This document shows positions 16,209 to 25,637 of a DNA stretch of 64,000 nt, piece after piece. Origin of the DNA: DASRHT01 sp035293765. GTDB lineage: Bacteria > Chloroflexota > Ktedonobacteria > Ktedonobacterales > Ktedonobacteraceae. Where the stretch lies: assembly GCA_035293765.1 (NCBI GenBank), contig DATGMF010000056.1, positions 1 to 64,000 on the forward strand. Reading direction: 5' to 3'. Both the position numbers and the translations under genes were made by a program. The first letter of the stretch is position 1, and every line of letters starts with the position of its first letter. The notes under the pieces are model-generated. The model saw nothing but the letters and a program-made list of their open reading frames with translations. It had not been told where the DNA came from and made no database searches.

Positions 16209-16982
16209 TCAGGAAGCAAGTTCCATTCGTAGTGGTTGAACGTCTTCCATCGGTCGCACAACGGTAATGGAGCAGGCGTCAATGAAAGCCTGGAAGAGGC
16301 GAGCCCACATCGGGTCATCATTGTAGAGCTCTTCAGGATGACATTGTGCGGCCACCATGAAGCGATGATCGGGCACCTCCATCAGCTCAGCCACCCCATC
16401 AGCAGCATACCCGCTGATCCGTACACCATTGCCGGGCTCTTTCGTTGCTTGATGGTGCAGGCTATTCACCTTGATCTCATAGGAGCCGAGGATTTTCTCC
16501 ATATGGCTACCACGCTCGATCCGCACCGTATGGATCAGCGTATTGCGCGGCAGCTCCCAGTTTGGGTGTTTGAGACTGCCGGGGTACTGGCTATCCAGGT
16601 CCTGGAAGAGATTGCCCCCTAAAGCTATATTCAACATCTGCATGCCGCGACAAATTCCCAGCGTCGGCACATCCTCTTGCAAAGCCCACCGTGCCAGAGC
16701 CAGCTCTAACTCATCAAGTTTCGGGTTTGTCTCACCCAACATCGGGTGCGGTTCCTCCTGGTAATAGCGTGGATCAACGTCGATGCCACCGGAGAGCAGT
16801 AGCCCATCTAAATGAGGAAGTAGCGCCTGAAGACCACTCGGGTCGTCGAAGATCGGGATGAGGATAGGCACACCACCAGCACGTTCCACCGCGTGAATAT
16901 AGGTTCTGTTGTTGTAGTAGATAGGTCGGTCGGTTTCCGCTCGTAACCCTGCATGGCAGGGGATTCCTATTAATGGACGCAT
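16209..16982 (-). CDS. Class I glutamine amidotransferase-like hydrolase (PuuD/peptidase C26)
   Basis: A 257-residue gamma-glutamyl hydrolase related to PuuD, which cleaves gamma-glutamyl-GABA in putrescine breakdown. The ATG at 16982 is preferred because AAGGAG stands 8 bases upstream; a TTG two codons earlier is weaker. The nucleophile elbow is GICRGMQMLN, the oxyanion segment LLLSGGIDVDP, and the catalytic His-Glu sits in AQCHPEEL. No polyamine genes are adjacent, so the substrate is uncertain. Confidence 0.88.
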   Translation of the reverse strand: MRPLIGIPCHAGLRAETDRPIYYNNRTYIHAVERAGGVPILIPIFDDPSGLQALLPHLDGLLLSGGIDVDPRYYQEEPHPMLGETNPKLDELELALARWALQEDVPTLGICRGMQMLNIALGGNLFQDLDSQYPGSLKHPNWELPRNTLIHTVRIERGSHMEKILGSYEIKVNSLHHQATKEPGNGVRISGYAADGVAELMEVPDHRFMVAAQCHPEELYNDDPMWARLFQAFIDACSITVVRPMEDVQPLRMELAS

Positions 16983-17023
16983 TACCAATACTCCTTAACA
17001 AAAGATGAGTTCATTGCTTTTTC

Positions 17024-17058
17024 TTAACAATAAAAAAACGGAACGCTTTATGCTTGCG
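17024..17058 (-). terminator. Terminator-like hairpin upstream of the amidotransferase
   Basis: On the minus strand GGGACGC and GCGTTCC pair around AAGCATAAA and are followed by GTTTTTTT. It would end transcripts coming from the FtsB-like gene before they enter the amidotransferase gene. A second 8-bp hairpin (AGCTCCAG/CTGGAGCT) lies at 17123-17144. Confidence 0.65.
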
Positions 17059-17288
17059 TCCCGCTCAATGGCTAACACTCTGTCACCTTGCGAAACGCGT
17101 TGTCGAAAGTATAAACCCAAGAAGCTCCAGCCAATACTGGAGCTCGATAATCATAAAGGTTAATACTTTGTATACGCGTTGCTGTTTCATTCTGTTATCC
17201 AAAGGTTAACTTTTCTGTAACGTGACTACTACTTACGTTATACATTTAGCATACAAGTATTGTCAAGCTTTGGGAACTTTTTCTTACT

Positions 17289-17768
17289 TTAGTCCCCAAA
17301 AAATATGTGCCACCAGTCCTGCCAGTATCCTTGATTGCTTGCAGGTGTTGTCTTCGGCTGCACATTTTGCGAGCTCTGGTTGCTCGCGCCGACAATTACT
17401 ACTGGTTGCTCGCCCGGACGAATGTATCCCAACTGCTGACGCGCCTCGCTCTCAATCACCGCCGGATCTTTATAGTACGCCGCCTGCTGACCCAGACGCG
17501 TATGCTGATCCTGGATCTGCTGCAACTTTTGCTGATCGCTCTGCACTCTTTGCATCAACTGGCTATTTGACCACGCCTGCGCCAGCGAACCCAGTAAAAA
17601 CGCGATACAAATAAGTCCGGTGATCCACATCACTGTCTGCGTGAAAAGCGAGTGCCGCCTGGCTCGTTGCCTACCCGCCGGCTCTTCCATGCCAACAGCC
17701 GATGTGACATTCGCGTTCAGCCCCCCCGGTCGCAAAGAATGATTCGCCCTCCCTCGGCTATTCTGCAT
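17289..17768 (-). CDS. FtsB/DivIC-like septum formation protein
   Basis: A 159-residue bitopic membrane protein of the FtsB/DivIC (septum formation initiator) type. The basic cytoplasmic N-terminus (~1-45) leads into one helix (TVMWITGLICIAFLLGSL, ~46-66), a coiled coil (NSQLMQRVQSDQQKLQQIQD, ~68-98) and the family's C-terminal YYKDPAVIESEARQQLGYIRPGE. Such proteins bridge FtsL and FtsQ at the division site. The C-terminal extension after GEQPVVIV is longer than in most relatives. It is not in a division cluster here. Confidence 0.82.
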   Translation of the reverse strand: MQNSRGRANHSLRPGGLNANVTSAVGMEEPAGRQRARRHSLFTQTVMWITGLICIAFLLGSLAQAWSNSQLMQRVQSDQQKLQQIQDQHTRLGQQAAYYKDPAVIESEARQQLGYIRPGEQPVVIVGASNQSSQNVQPKTTPASNQGYWQDWWHIFFGD

Positions 17769-18034
17769 GCCTCCTCCTTCTCTTTACTATATACACGAAT
17801 CAAAACATATATACGGATCAACGTGATCCTGCTACTTATTTTACATGTTAGATAGCGGTAATCACACCTGCAACGCAATGTATACGCGTGGAAAAGGCTG
17901 CTATACTTTCCAACGAACGACAGTGGAAAAAAGCACATACGACGATTTTCTGTCATGATTGTTGATGAATGGGGAAGGATAGGAGCGAGGGAGAATGAAG
18001 CGAAGAACCATCGTGAAGAGATGATCCCTCGCTT

Positions 18035-18439
18035 CTAGTGCATATGCAGCACCAATAAACCCATGAAATCGAAACCGGTCAGGACGAGGATAAGTGCAAG
18101 GCTGGCAAAAATAAGACCGCGCTGCCAACCACGATTGGAGGCAGATGTGCCGATTGAGACATTTGTGCGTGCAGATGTAACACTTTGTTGTGCAAGAGGA
18201 TCGGTATCGCGCACTGCCTGGAGCGATGCATTGCTCAGGAGGCGCAATTTCCATTGTAGCGCCCGCTGGCGCTCACTGAGAGCCTCTTCAAAGGAGCTAT
18301 ACACTTCTTCTTCATCGACCAGCTCACATGGCAGCGTCATGACCGGCATGGGTTGAGTCATGTAGCTATCTCCCTTGACCGGCAGATCTGTCTGGACCCC
18401 GTATTGCTTGAGTTCTAGATCAGTTGCTATACAGTTCAC
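18035..18439 (-). CDS. Tail-anchored hypothetical protein
   Basis: About 134 residues from the GTG at 18439, chosen because AGGAGG stands 8 bases upstream; a GTG at 18445 is too close to the site. The middle (DEEEVYSSFEEALSERQRALQWKL) is charged and helical. The only hydrophobic segment is at the extreme C-terminus (LIFASLALILVLTGFDFMGLLVL), giving a tail-anchored topology. No family is recognised. Confidence 0.7.
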   Translation of the reverse strand: MNCIATDLELKQYGVQTDLPVKGDSYMTQPMPVMTLPCELVDEEEVYSSFEEALSERQRALQWKLRLLSNASLQAVRDTDPLAQQSVTSARTNVSIGTSASNRGWQRGLIFASLALILVLTGFDFMGLLVLHMH

Positions 18440-18671
18440 CTTCACATCCTCCTATATTTACTAATTCTCTATACGAGGTAGCCTACCGGAAATTAGACAG
18501 CGCTGCACCTGTCATTTGACCTATTTCACGCTCGCTGACAACGGGTTAAGAAAACTCTAATCCCCTCACAAGCAAGATTTAATAGCCTTAAAGCTTTTTA
18601 AACTGGCGAGCGCCATTGCAGAGCTCCTGGTATACTGGACTCACAACCACAAAATCGTAAGGAGTTCTTGT

Positions 18672-19190
18672 ATGCTGCTGGCTACCAATCACACCAACTC
18701 TCATCCTTCAACAGCCGTGGCTGAATGCAGGCATGATCTCAATAGCTATCTTGACCAGATCTGGCACGATTTTTTTTCCGATACCCCACGCATCAACGAG
18801 GTGCGCATCGCTTACTGCTATCCCTGGAAAACGCGCCTCGGCCTGATTCGCCTGTCATTGGACAAGATGGTCTCGTTTATCGGGATCAATGCCCTGTTGC
18901 AATTGCAGCAGGTACCGGAATATGTTTTGACCACCACTATTGCTCACGAGATGGTCCATTATGCTCAGGGGTTTGGCTCGCCTTTGCCTCGCGTCTGCGA
19001 GCATCCACATGCTAATAAAGTTGTTGAGCGCGAGCTGGAGCGCCGGGAATTGGGGGAGGCATTGCGTTGTTGTAACGAATGGATTGACAAACACTGGTAT
19101 CCATTTTATGATAAATTACGTGAGTCCGGTTGGGCGGATCTTCCTGGCAAACGTCACTCCGCCCGGTGGAGGCACAGATCAGGGTGCTAG
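18672..19190 (+). CDS. SprT-like zinc metalloprotease-domain protein
   Basis: A 172-residue protein with a single HExxH zinc site in TTTIAHEMVHYAQGFG (residues ~92-107). The preceding strand NEVRIAYCYPWKTRLGLIRLS and the following conserved His (CEHPHANK) fit the SprT/WSS1 metalloprotease layout. Relatives cleave DNA-bound proteins, but the small size and lack of a zinc ribbon leave the role open. AAGGAG precedes the ATG. It is followed by the rho promoter. Confidence 0.72.
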   Translation: MLLATNHTNSHPSTAVAECRHDLNSYLDQIWHDFFSDTPRINEVRIAYCYPWKTRLGLIRLSLDKMVSFIGINALLQLQQVPEYVLTTTIAHEMVHYAQGFGSPLPRVCEHPHANKVVERELERRELGEALRCCNEWIDKHWYPFYDKLRESGWADLPGKRHSARWRHRSGC

Positions 19191-19240
19191 CCTGCCTATA
19201 GCAACATGTAGCAATAAAGTTCAGAATGCAGGTCTATCAC

Positions 19241-19269
19241 TTGACATCCATTTTTGCCTGTGGTATATT
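19241..19269 (+). promoter_or_regulatory. Strong promoter of rho
   Basis: TTGACA (19241-19246), a 17-base spacer and TATATT (19264-19269) nearly match the housekeeping consensus. The predicted leader is about 230 nucleotides long, long enough for the autoregulation by premature termination known for rho in other bacteria. Within it a tiny open frame (ATG GGC GTT TAA at 19491) owns the only good ribosome-binding site and stops 8 bases before the rho start codon. Confidence 0.7.
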
Positions 19270-19507
19270 CTTGCTAGCTCCGAAGATTCGTACCACACCG
19301 CTCAATGGTCTTGCAGGTTCCCAGTTGTGTTAAGTTGTGTTGTACAGCATCTTTGGTATTATTGGCTGACACCTCTTATTTTCACCAGAGCTACCTGTCG
19401 CCGCATGTGATTCAATCAAGGGGATTCTAGACCAGCCCTATTCGTAGATTTCCCACTTTATTCTATCCGGTTCAACACAGAAAGGAGAATGGGCGTTTAA
19501 CCTCACA

Positions 19508-20797
19508 GTGTACACCGCCCTACACAACGTGAACATAGCAGAGTTAGAAATTAAAACCGTAACGGAGTTGCGCGATCTCGCTCGCGATCTCGAACTCTCC
19601 GGCTACAGTACCCTCAAGAAACAGGACCTCGTCTTCAGACTACTTCAAGCCAATACCGAACAGCAAGGAAACATTTTTAGCGCAGGGGTGTTGGAGATTG
19701 TGGAAGATGGGTTTGGCTTCCTTCGCCAGGAGCGCTTTCTGCCCGGCAACATGGATGTATACGTCTCCCAGTCGCAGATCCGCCGCTTCGGATTGCGCAC
19801 CGGAGATATGGTTTCAGGCCAGGTGCGCCCGCCTAAGGATAACGAGAAGTACTATGGCCTGCTGCGCGTCGAAGCTATCAACGGGGTTGACCCCGAAATC
19901 GCGAAACGTCGCCCCCACTTTGATATCCTGACGCCGATTTCTCCCCGCGAGATGTTTAATCTGGAAACCGGACCATCGAATATTTCTGGTCGCATCATCA
20001 ATCTTGTCGCCCCGATTGGCCGTGGACAGCGCGGCTTGATCGTTTCCCCGCCAAAGGCCGGCAAGACGATGCTGCTCAAGTCGATTGCCAACTCGATCAC
20101 CGAAAATTATGAGGACGTTCATCTGATGATCGCACTCATCGGCGAGCGACCGGAAGAAGTGACCGACATGAAACGCTCGGTGAAGGCCGAGGTGATTAGC
20201 TCGACCTTCGATGAGCCGACCGAAGCCCATACTCGCGTCGCCGAAATGGTGCTGGAACGTGCGAAGCGCCTGGTCGAAGGCGGGCGCGATGTCGTGGTGC
20301 TGCTCGACAGTATCACCCGTCTGAGCCGCGCCTACAACCTGGCAGTACAGCCCAGTGGGCGCACGCTCTCCGGCGGCCTTGATCCCAGCGCGCTCTTTCC
20401 TCCCAAACGCTTCTTTGGCGCCGCCCGCAAAATTGAGGAAGGCGGCAGCCTGACTATCATCGCCACCACTCTGGTTGATACCGGCAGCCGTATGGATGAT
20501 GTGATTTACGAAGAGTTTAAAGGCACCGGCAATATGGAATTAGTCCTGAACCGCAAGCTTGCCGAGCGCCGCGTCTATCCCGCCATTGACATCTCCCTGT
20601 CCAGCACTCGCCGCGAAGAACTGCTCCTCGATGAGAAGACACTGCGGGCCGTTGTTGTAATGCGTCGTATGTTCTCGACCCTGGCCGATCAGCCCGGGCG
20701 CAGCAGCCTGGAGGCAATGGAAGCCCTGTTGCAGCATATGTCCAAAACAAGCAACAATATGGAGTTTCTGGCAACCCTCAACAAGAACATTTTGTAA
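19508..20797 (+). CDS. rho: Transcription termination factor Rho
   Basis: A 429-residue hexameric RNA-dependent ATPase that ends transcription. The N-terminal helix bundle (LRDLARDLELSGYSTLKKQD) is followed by the cold-shock RNA-binding fold (GVLEIVEDGFGFLRQ), the Walker A SPPKAGKTMLLKSIA, the Walker B VVVLLDSITRLSRAYN and the R-loop ALFPPKRFFGAAR. The start is a GTG; the AGGAG 25 bases upstream serves a 3-codon leader frame, so rho may be translationally coupled. No large insert is present in the N-terminal domain, unlike many actinobacterial Rho proteins. Confidence 0.96.
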   Translation: MYTALHNVNIAELEIKTVTELRDLARDLELSGYSTLKKQDLVFRLLQANTEQQGNIFSAGVLEIVEDGFGFLRQERFLPGNMDVYVSQSQIRRFGLRTGDMVSGQVRPPKDNEKYYGLLRVEAINGVDPEIAKRRPHFDILTPISPREMFNLETGPSNISGRIINLVAPIGRGQRGLIVSPPKAGKTMLLKSIANSITENYEDVHLMIALIGERPEEVTDMKRSVKAEVISSTFDEPTEAHTRVAEMVLERAKRLVEGGRDVVVLLDSITRLSRAYNLAVQPSGRTLSGGLDPSALFPPKRFFGAARKIEEGGSLTIIATTLVDTGSRMDDVIYEEFKGTGNMELVLNRKLAERRVYPAIDISLSSTRREELLLDEKTLRAVVVMRRMFSTLADQPGRSSLEAMEALLQHMSKTSNNMEFLATLNKNIL

Positions 20798-20810
20798 CCG
20801 GTACCCTATC

Positions 20811-20856
20811 TACGACCCCGCGAAGAGATGGTATGAGGCGCTCTCACGGGGTCGTA
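20811..20856. terminator. 10-bp hairpin between rho and the CoA ligase
   Basis: TACGACCCCG (20811-20820) and CGGGGTCGTA (20847-20856) are perfect inverted arms with a 26-base loop, lying between convergent genes. A GTAGGGGC-family copy (20866-20894) follows. Neither has a T-tract, so termination is likely but unproven. Confidence 0.55.
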
Positions 20857-20890
20857 CTATGTTGTGTAGGGGCAGGGGCCAGCCCAGCCT

Positions 20891-22531
20891 CTACAGAGCC
20901 CCGGGGTTGAGCGGTTCGGTCTGCCCGGTGCCACGCAGGAGGAAGCGCTGGATCTTGCCCGTGGCGGTCTTGGGCAGTTCGGGGATAAATTCGAGGTAGC
21001 GCGGGTACTTGAAGGGCGCGATCTGGTTTTTGACGAAATCTTTCAGCTCTTCCGCCAGCGCCGTCGATGGCTGCTGCCCCTGCTTGAGCACGACGTATAC
21101 TTTGGGCTTGACCAGGTTCTCCTCGTCAAGAATGCCAACGACCGCAGCTTCCAGTACCGCCGGGTGCATCACCAGCGTATTCTCGACCTCAACCGGCGAG
21201 ACCCACTGGCCCCCGACTTTGAGCATATCATCCGAGCGACCGCAGTACCAGTAGTATCCTTCTTCGTCCTGGTAATATTTATCGCCGGTATGAATCCAGG
21301 ACCCGCTGAAGGTCTCCTTCGTTTTTTCGTGCTTGTTCCAGTAGTATGCGGCAATGCTATCGCCGCCGATGAGCAGATTGCCGATATCTCCCTGCGGCAC
21401 CGCCTTGCCATGCTCGTCTGTGATCAGCGCCGCGTAGCCGGGGACGAGCTTGCCGGTGCTGCCGGGCTTGATCTCGCCAGGACGGTTGCTGATGAAAATG
21501 TGGCAGATTTCGGTGGAACCTATGCCATCAAGGATTTGCACATTGAATGCCTTTTCCCAGCGCCGCAGGATATCGGCTGGCAGGGCCTCGCCGGCGGAGA
21601 CGCAGACGCGCAGTGAAGAGAGATCGAAGTGCTTCCCGGCATCGTGCAAGGCCAGCATGCTTGCGTAAAGCGTGGGCACGCCAAAAAAAATGGTGGGACG
21701 ATACTGCTCAATGGTTTTAAACATATCCTCGGCCAGTGGGCGTCCGGGGAAGTAGGCCGCGCTCGCCCCCACGCCAAAGGGGAAGTAAAGGTTGTTACCA
21801 AGCCCGTAAGCAAAATAGAGTTTTGCCGCCGAAAAGGTGATGTCGTTTTCGTTGATGCCCAGGATGGGTTTGGCATAATATTCGGTGCAATAAATGGCAT
21901 CGTGCTGCAAATGCACGCAGCCTTTGGGAAAACCGGTGCTGCCTGAGCTATACAGCCAGAAGGCACTATCATCTTTGAGCGTCTCCGCCGTCTGCAAGCT
22001 TGATGAGGCTCGATCTATCCACTGCTCAAAATCATGGGTGGCGGCATCAAAGGTGAGGGAGGCGGACTGTCCAATGTTGTTGACAATGACAACGTGGCGC
22101 AGGTACTTGAGGCTGGGGCGGATCGATTGGATGGTTTGCCAGATAGAAGCATGGACGAGCATAACGCGGGCGCGGCTATCGTTGAGCATGTAGATGTAAT
22201 CATCGGGACGCAGCATGGTGTTGATCGGGAGGGAGATCGCGCCCATCTTAATCACGCCAAAGAAGGCGGCGGCAAACTGTGGCGAATCGAGCAAAAGCAG
22301 GGCTACGCGCTGCTCCATGTCAACGCCAAGATCAAGCAAGCCATTGCCAATACGGTTAGCAAGCTCGGCAATCTGCGCATACGTATATGACTTGCCTTCA
22401 TGGTAGACAGCGATTTTCCCGCCTCGCCCTTCGGCGATATGCCGGTCTAAAAACGTGTCTGCGATATTAAGCTGGTCGGGTAGAACGATATCAGGAACGG
22501 CGGTGTCTGCTAGCGGCTTTTCGTAAAGCAT
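20891..22531 (-). CDS. Benzoate-CoA ligase-like acyl-CoA synthetase
   Basis: A 546-residue ANL-superfamily enzyme that activates an aromatic or fatty acid to its CoA thioester through an acyl-AMP. Motifs are YSSGSTGFPKGCVH (A3, P-loop), LDGIGSTEICHIF (A5), IHTGDKYYQDEEGYYWYCGRSDDMLKVGG (A7/A8) and PKTATGKIQRF with the adenylating Lys (A10). The SGSTGFPKGCVHLQHD and GIGSTEICHIF patterns are most like the benzoate-CoA ligase branch. It is not beside ring-degradation genes, so the true substrate could be another carboxylic acid. Confidence 0.87.
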   Translation of the reverse strand: MLYEKPLADTAVPDIVLPDQLNIADTFLDRHIAEGRGGKIAVYHEGKSYTYAQIAELANRIGNGLLDLGVDMEQRVALLLLDSPQFAAAFFGVIKMGAISLPINTMLRPDDYIYMLNDSRARVMLVHASIWQTIQSIRPSLKYLRHVVIVNNIGQSASLTFDAATHDFEQWIDRASSSLQTAETLKDDSAFWLYSSGSTGFPKGCVHLQHDAIYCTEYYAKPILGINENDITFSAAKLYFAYGLGNNLYFPFGVGASAAYFPGRPLAEDMFKTIEQYRPTIFFGVPTLYASMLALHDAGKHFDLSSLRVCVSAGEALPADILRRWEKAFNVQILDGIGSTEICHIFISNRPGEIKPGSTGKLVPGYAALITDEHGKAVPQGDIGNLLIGGDSIAAYYWNKHEKTKETFSGSWIHTGDKYYQDEEGYYWYCGRSDDMLKVGGQWVSPVEVENTLVMHPAVLEAAVVGILDEENLVKPKVYVVLKQGQQPSTALAEELKDFVKNQIAPFKYPRYLEFIPELPKTATGKIQRFLLRGTGQTEPLNPGAL

Positions 22532-22614
22532 CGGTACACCTCTTTCTGTGGGCTACGCTGCAAAAATGCTGATGAACTGGATAATAATGCTCTTATTGTA
22601 CCAAAACTCAGCGG

Positions 22615-23385
22615 TCATTGCTCAATCTCGGAAGATTTTCGCCGCAGCAGGCTGAGAAATTCGCGGTTGCCGTCACGCCCCAGGATAGGGGATTCGATGG
22701 TGTCCTGCACGGCGAATGGAGTGCGCAGGGGAATCCACTCCTGTAGCTCTTGCAGCACGCGGCGATGTATCTGCGGATCGCTGATGACTCCACTGCCCCT
22801 GTTAACTTCGGCCTTGCCCGCCTCGAACTGTGGCTTCACCAGAGTAACTACCCAACTCTCTAGCGATGGCGCGAGGAGTGTCGCCAGGGGAGGCAGCACG
22901 AGGCGCAATGAGATGAAGGAAACATCAATGGTGGCACATTGCGCCAGTTCCGGCAGCTCAGTGAGATGGCGAATATTGGTGCGCTCCATGACGACGACGC
23001 GCGGATCATTGCGCAGCGACCATGCCAGTTGTCCATGACCGACATCGACCGCATAGACGCGCCTCGCTCCACGCTCCAACAAACACTGCGTAAAACCGCC
23101 GGTAGACGCGCCAATGTCTATAGCAATCAATCCCTGCGGATCGAGATGGAAAGCGTCAAGAGCCTTCTCAAGCTTCAATCCGCCCCGACTGACATACTTG
23201 AGTTCGGGCGCGATCTCCGCCAGGCGACACTCGACCGCCAGCGGAATCAGCGTGCCAGGCTTATCGACCACCCGTTCCCCCACATAAACCTGCCCCGCCA
23301 TGATCAACGCGCGCGCCCGCTCCCGACTAGGAGCCAGCCCACGCCGCACCAGCGCAACATCCAGTCGCTCTTTATTCGCTGCCAT
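22615..23385 (-). CDS. tlyA: TlyA-family rRNA methyltransferase/haemolysin-like
   Basis: A 256-residue protein with an N-terminal S4 RNA-binding domain (ERLDVALVRRGLAPSRERAR) and a Rossmann methyltransferase domain with the SAM motif IDIGASTGGFTQCLLERGA. In TlyA this enzyme adds 2'-O-methyl groups to cytidines of rRNA, which makes ribosomes sensitive to capreomycin. Catalytic candidates are in SRGGLKLEKAL, VDVSFISL and KPQFEAGK. It starts 10 bases after the ROK gene stop and is probably co-transcribed with it. Confidence 0.88.
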   Translation of the reverse strand: MAANKERLDVALVRRGLAPSRERARALIMAGQVYVGERVVDKPGTLIPLAVECRLAEIAPELKYVSRGGLKLEKALDAFHLDPQGLIAIDIGASTGGFTQCLLERGARRVYAVDVGHGQLAWSLRNDPRVVVMERTNIRHLTELPELAQCATIDVSFISLRLVLPPLATLLAPSLESWVVTLVKPQFEAGKAEVNRGSGVISDPQIHRRVLQELQEWIPLRTPFAVQDTIESPILGRDGNREFLSLLRRKSSEIEQ

Positions 23386-23395
23386 ACACCAATTC

Positions 23396-24451
23396 CTACG
23401 AATTGTGGTAAATCAGGGCGCCCGCGCCCACCAGCCCCACATTGATGCCCAGTTCGGCCAGCACAATGCGCACAGCCTCGCGGGGAACGCTCATGGCTCG
23501 CTGCTCCACAATGCGCCTGGCGGGATCGAGCAGGACCGCGCCCATCTGCGTCACCCCGCCCCCCAGAATGATTAGCTCGGGATTGAAGATATGAATGATA
23601 TTCACCAGCCCCACCCCCAGTGCCTCTGCCGCTCTGGCGATGATATCCCGTGCCAGAGGAATGCCAGCCTCCGCCGCCATTGCTACCGTGCGGGCGTTCA
23701 CATGGATGGTCGATGTGGGCGCTCCCGACTTGTTCTCTTCAGTCGGCTTTTGTTGCGTGAGAGCAAAGGCAAGCAGCTCCTCGCCTTTGCCTATGGCGAT
23801 CATTTCATTGGCGCGACGACCAATCGCTGTGCCGGAGGTGATCGCTTCCAGACAGCCGATATTGCCGCAATTGCAGCGCTCGCCCCGCCAATCAATCGTC
23901 ATATGCCCAAGCTCTGCTGCCGTTCCAGAAACCCCTTCCAGAATCTTGCCATTAGAGATGATGCCGCCGCCGATGCCCGTGCTGATCGTCATATAGACCA
24001 TCTCTTTGCTGCCCCGACCAGCCCCGAACATATACTCGCCCAGCGCGGCTGTATTGGCGTCGTTCTCGACGAAGATCGGCACGTTGAACCGCTGCTGAAA
24101 CAGATCCTTCAGGGGAACATGGTCCCAGCCCGGCAAATTAGGTGGGGCGAATACCACCCCTGTCCGGTTGTCAAGTGGACCGGGCGCGGCGATGCCGATG
24201 CCGCTTATCTCGTCCAGCATGGTATCGGCGGCTTCAAGCGCCTGTTCTACCGCTTGAAATATGCGTGGCATGATGCGGTCCGGCGTCGGGTCCTCGCCCG
24301 TGAGCAGATTCACGCGCGACTTGAGAATCGCGCCCTGCAATACCGCCGTCCGAAGCTGCGTCCCTCCCAGGTCCACGCCGATGACCAGGGGAAAGTGGCC
24401 TGACGAATATATCTGAGCGTTACCAATCAACGTTGCATCCTCTTCCTTCAT
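23396..24451 (-). CDS. ROK-family sugar kinase (glucokinase-like)
   Basis: A 351-residue ROK-family kinase, most like polyphosphate/ATP glucokinases. The phosphate loop is GVDLGGTQLRTAVL, the catalytic base lies in VENDANTAALGEY, the glucose-binding His in ELGHMTIDW, and the zinc site is CNCGNIGCLEAITSGTA with the HxE/ExGH pattern. An internal linker rich in polar residues (TQQKPTEENKSGAPTS) is longer than usual. It forms a two-gene operon with tlyA. No DNA-binding N-terminus is present, so it is an enzyme rather than a ROK repressor. Confidence 0.88.
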   Translation of the reverse strand: MKEEDATLIGNAQIYSSGHFPLVIGVDLGGTQLRTAVLQGAILKSRVNLLTGEDPTPDRIMPRIFQAVEQALEAADTMLDEISGIGIAAPGPLDNRTGVVFAPPNLPGWDHVPLKDLFQQRFNVPIFVENDANTAALGEYMFGAGRGSKEMVYMTISTGIGGGIISNGKILEGVSGTAAELGHMTIDWRGERCNCGNIGCLEAITSGTAIGRRANEMIAIGKGEELLAFALTQQKPTEENKSGAPTSTIHVNARTVAMAAEAGIPLARDIIARAAEALGVGLVNIIHIFNPELIILGGGVTQMGAVLLDPARRIVEQRAMSVPREAVRIVLAELGINVGLVGAGALIYHNS

Positions 24452-24548
24452 GGATTGCTCCCATCTAATTTATATGGCTAGATGATAACCCATTTGTGAG
24501 AAGGGGGCAAGGGTAGGTGCAGGACTCGACGCACAGCCGCAACTCTGA

Positions 24549-24554
24549 TATAAT
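24549..24554 (+). promoter_or_regulatory. TATAAT box of ruvB
   Basis: A perfect TATAAT stands about 45 bases before the ruvB ATG. The -35 region (TCGACG at 24526) is a weak match. Nothing else promoter-like is seen between the divergent ROK and ruvB genes. Confidence 0.5.
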
Positions 24555-24599
24555 GGGGGGCAGCATTGTAGAACACTAGTTTCATGCGGGGAGTATACC

Positions 24600-25637
24600 A
24601 TGCAGGAGCGCCTCGTTTCGCCTCATATGAGCGAAGAGGAACAGATTATTGAGGGCAGTCTTCGCCCTCGTCGCCTGGCCGAATATATCGGGCAGGAGAA
24701 AATTAAATCGAATCTTAGCATATTGTTGGAAGCTGCTCGCAGGCGCAATGAATCGGTCGATCACGTCTTACTTTACGGGCCTCCAGGGTTAGGAAAAACC
24801 ACCCTTTGTAATATTATCGCCGCGGAAATGGGCGTTAGCATGAAAACCACCTCCGGTCCCGCCATTGAGCACGCGGGCGACCTTGCCTCTATCCTGACAT
24901 CGCTTCAGCCCGGCGAGGTCCTCTTCATCGACGAAATCCATCGCCTGGCCCGCGCTGTGGAGGAGCGGCTCTATTCCGCGATGGAGGATTTTGCTCTCGA
25001 TGTGATGATCGGCAAGGGACCGAGCGCCCGCGCGCTGCGCCTGACGCTGCCACCCTTCACCGTGGTGGGAGCCACCACGCGCGTTGGCGCCTTAACGGCT
25101 CCCCTGCGCGACCGCTTCGGGGCCATCTACCGCATGGAATACTATCATCCAGATGCGCTTAAAGAGATTTTGCACCGCTCGGCGCGTATCCTGCGGGTGC
25201 CGGTGAAAGACGATGGCGTGGAAGAAATTGCCGGTCGCGCCCGTGGTACGCCTCGTATCGTCAACCGCTTGCTCAAACGCGTGCGCGACTATGCCCAGGT
25301 GCGCGCGGACGGCGTGATTACCAGGGAGGTGGCGCAGTCAGCCCTCGATGCAATGGAGGTTGATGAGATCGGGCTGGACCAGACCGACCGCAATATGCTC
25401 CTGACGATCATCCAGAAGTTCAACGGCGGACCCGTCGGCCTGGATACCCTGGCTGCCAGCACCAGCGAGGATTCCGAGACGATTGAAGATGTGTATGAAC
25501 CGTACCTGCTGCAACTGGGCTTCATCGCTCGCACTCCGCGCGGGCGTGTGGCGATGCGGGCAGCATACGAGCACCTCAAACTGCTGCCCCCGGGCGAAGA
25601 AAGTGGACCAGGCTTGTGGACAACGACAACCCCTTGA
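24600..25637 (+). CDS. ruvB: Holliday junction branch migration helicase RuvB
   Basis: A 345-residue AAA+ motor that drives branch migration with RuvA. Walker A is YGPPGLGKTTLCN, Walker B VLFIDEIHRL, sensor 1 VGATTR, the arginine finger lies in PLRDRFG, and the C-terminal winged helix contains TLAASTSEDSETIEDVYEPYL. GGGGAG precedes the ATG. ruvA and ruvC are not adjacent; instead the stop codon lies inside the start of queA (22-base overlap), a common ruvB-queA arrangement. Confidence 0.97.
   Translation: MQERLVSPHMSEEEQIIEGSLRPRRLAEYIGQEKIKSNLSILLEAARRRNESVDHVLLYGPPGLGKTTLCNIIAAEMGVSMKTTSGPAIEHAGDLASILTSLQPGEVLFIDEIHRLARAVEERLYSAMEDFALDVMIGKGPSARALRLTLPPFTVVGATTRVGALTAPLRDRFGAIYRMEYYHPDALKEILHRSARILRVPVKDDGVEEIAGRARGTPRIVNRLLKRVRDYAQVRADGVITREVAQSALDAMEVDEIGLDQTDRNMLLTIIQKFNGGPVGLDTLAASTSEDSETIEDVYEPYLLQLGFIARTPRGRVAMRAAYEHLKLLPPGEESGPGLWTTTTP

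Noticed and set aside
23591..24403. Plus-strand frame opposite the ROK kinase
   Set aside because: The minus strand has all ROK motifs including the zinc site; the plus frame has no family features.
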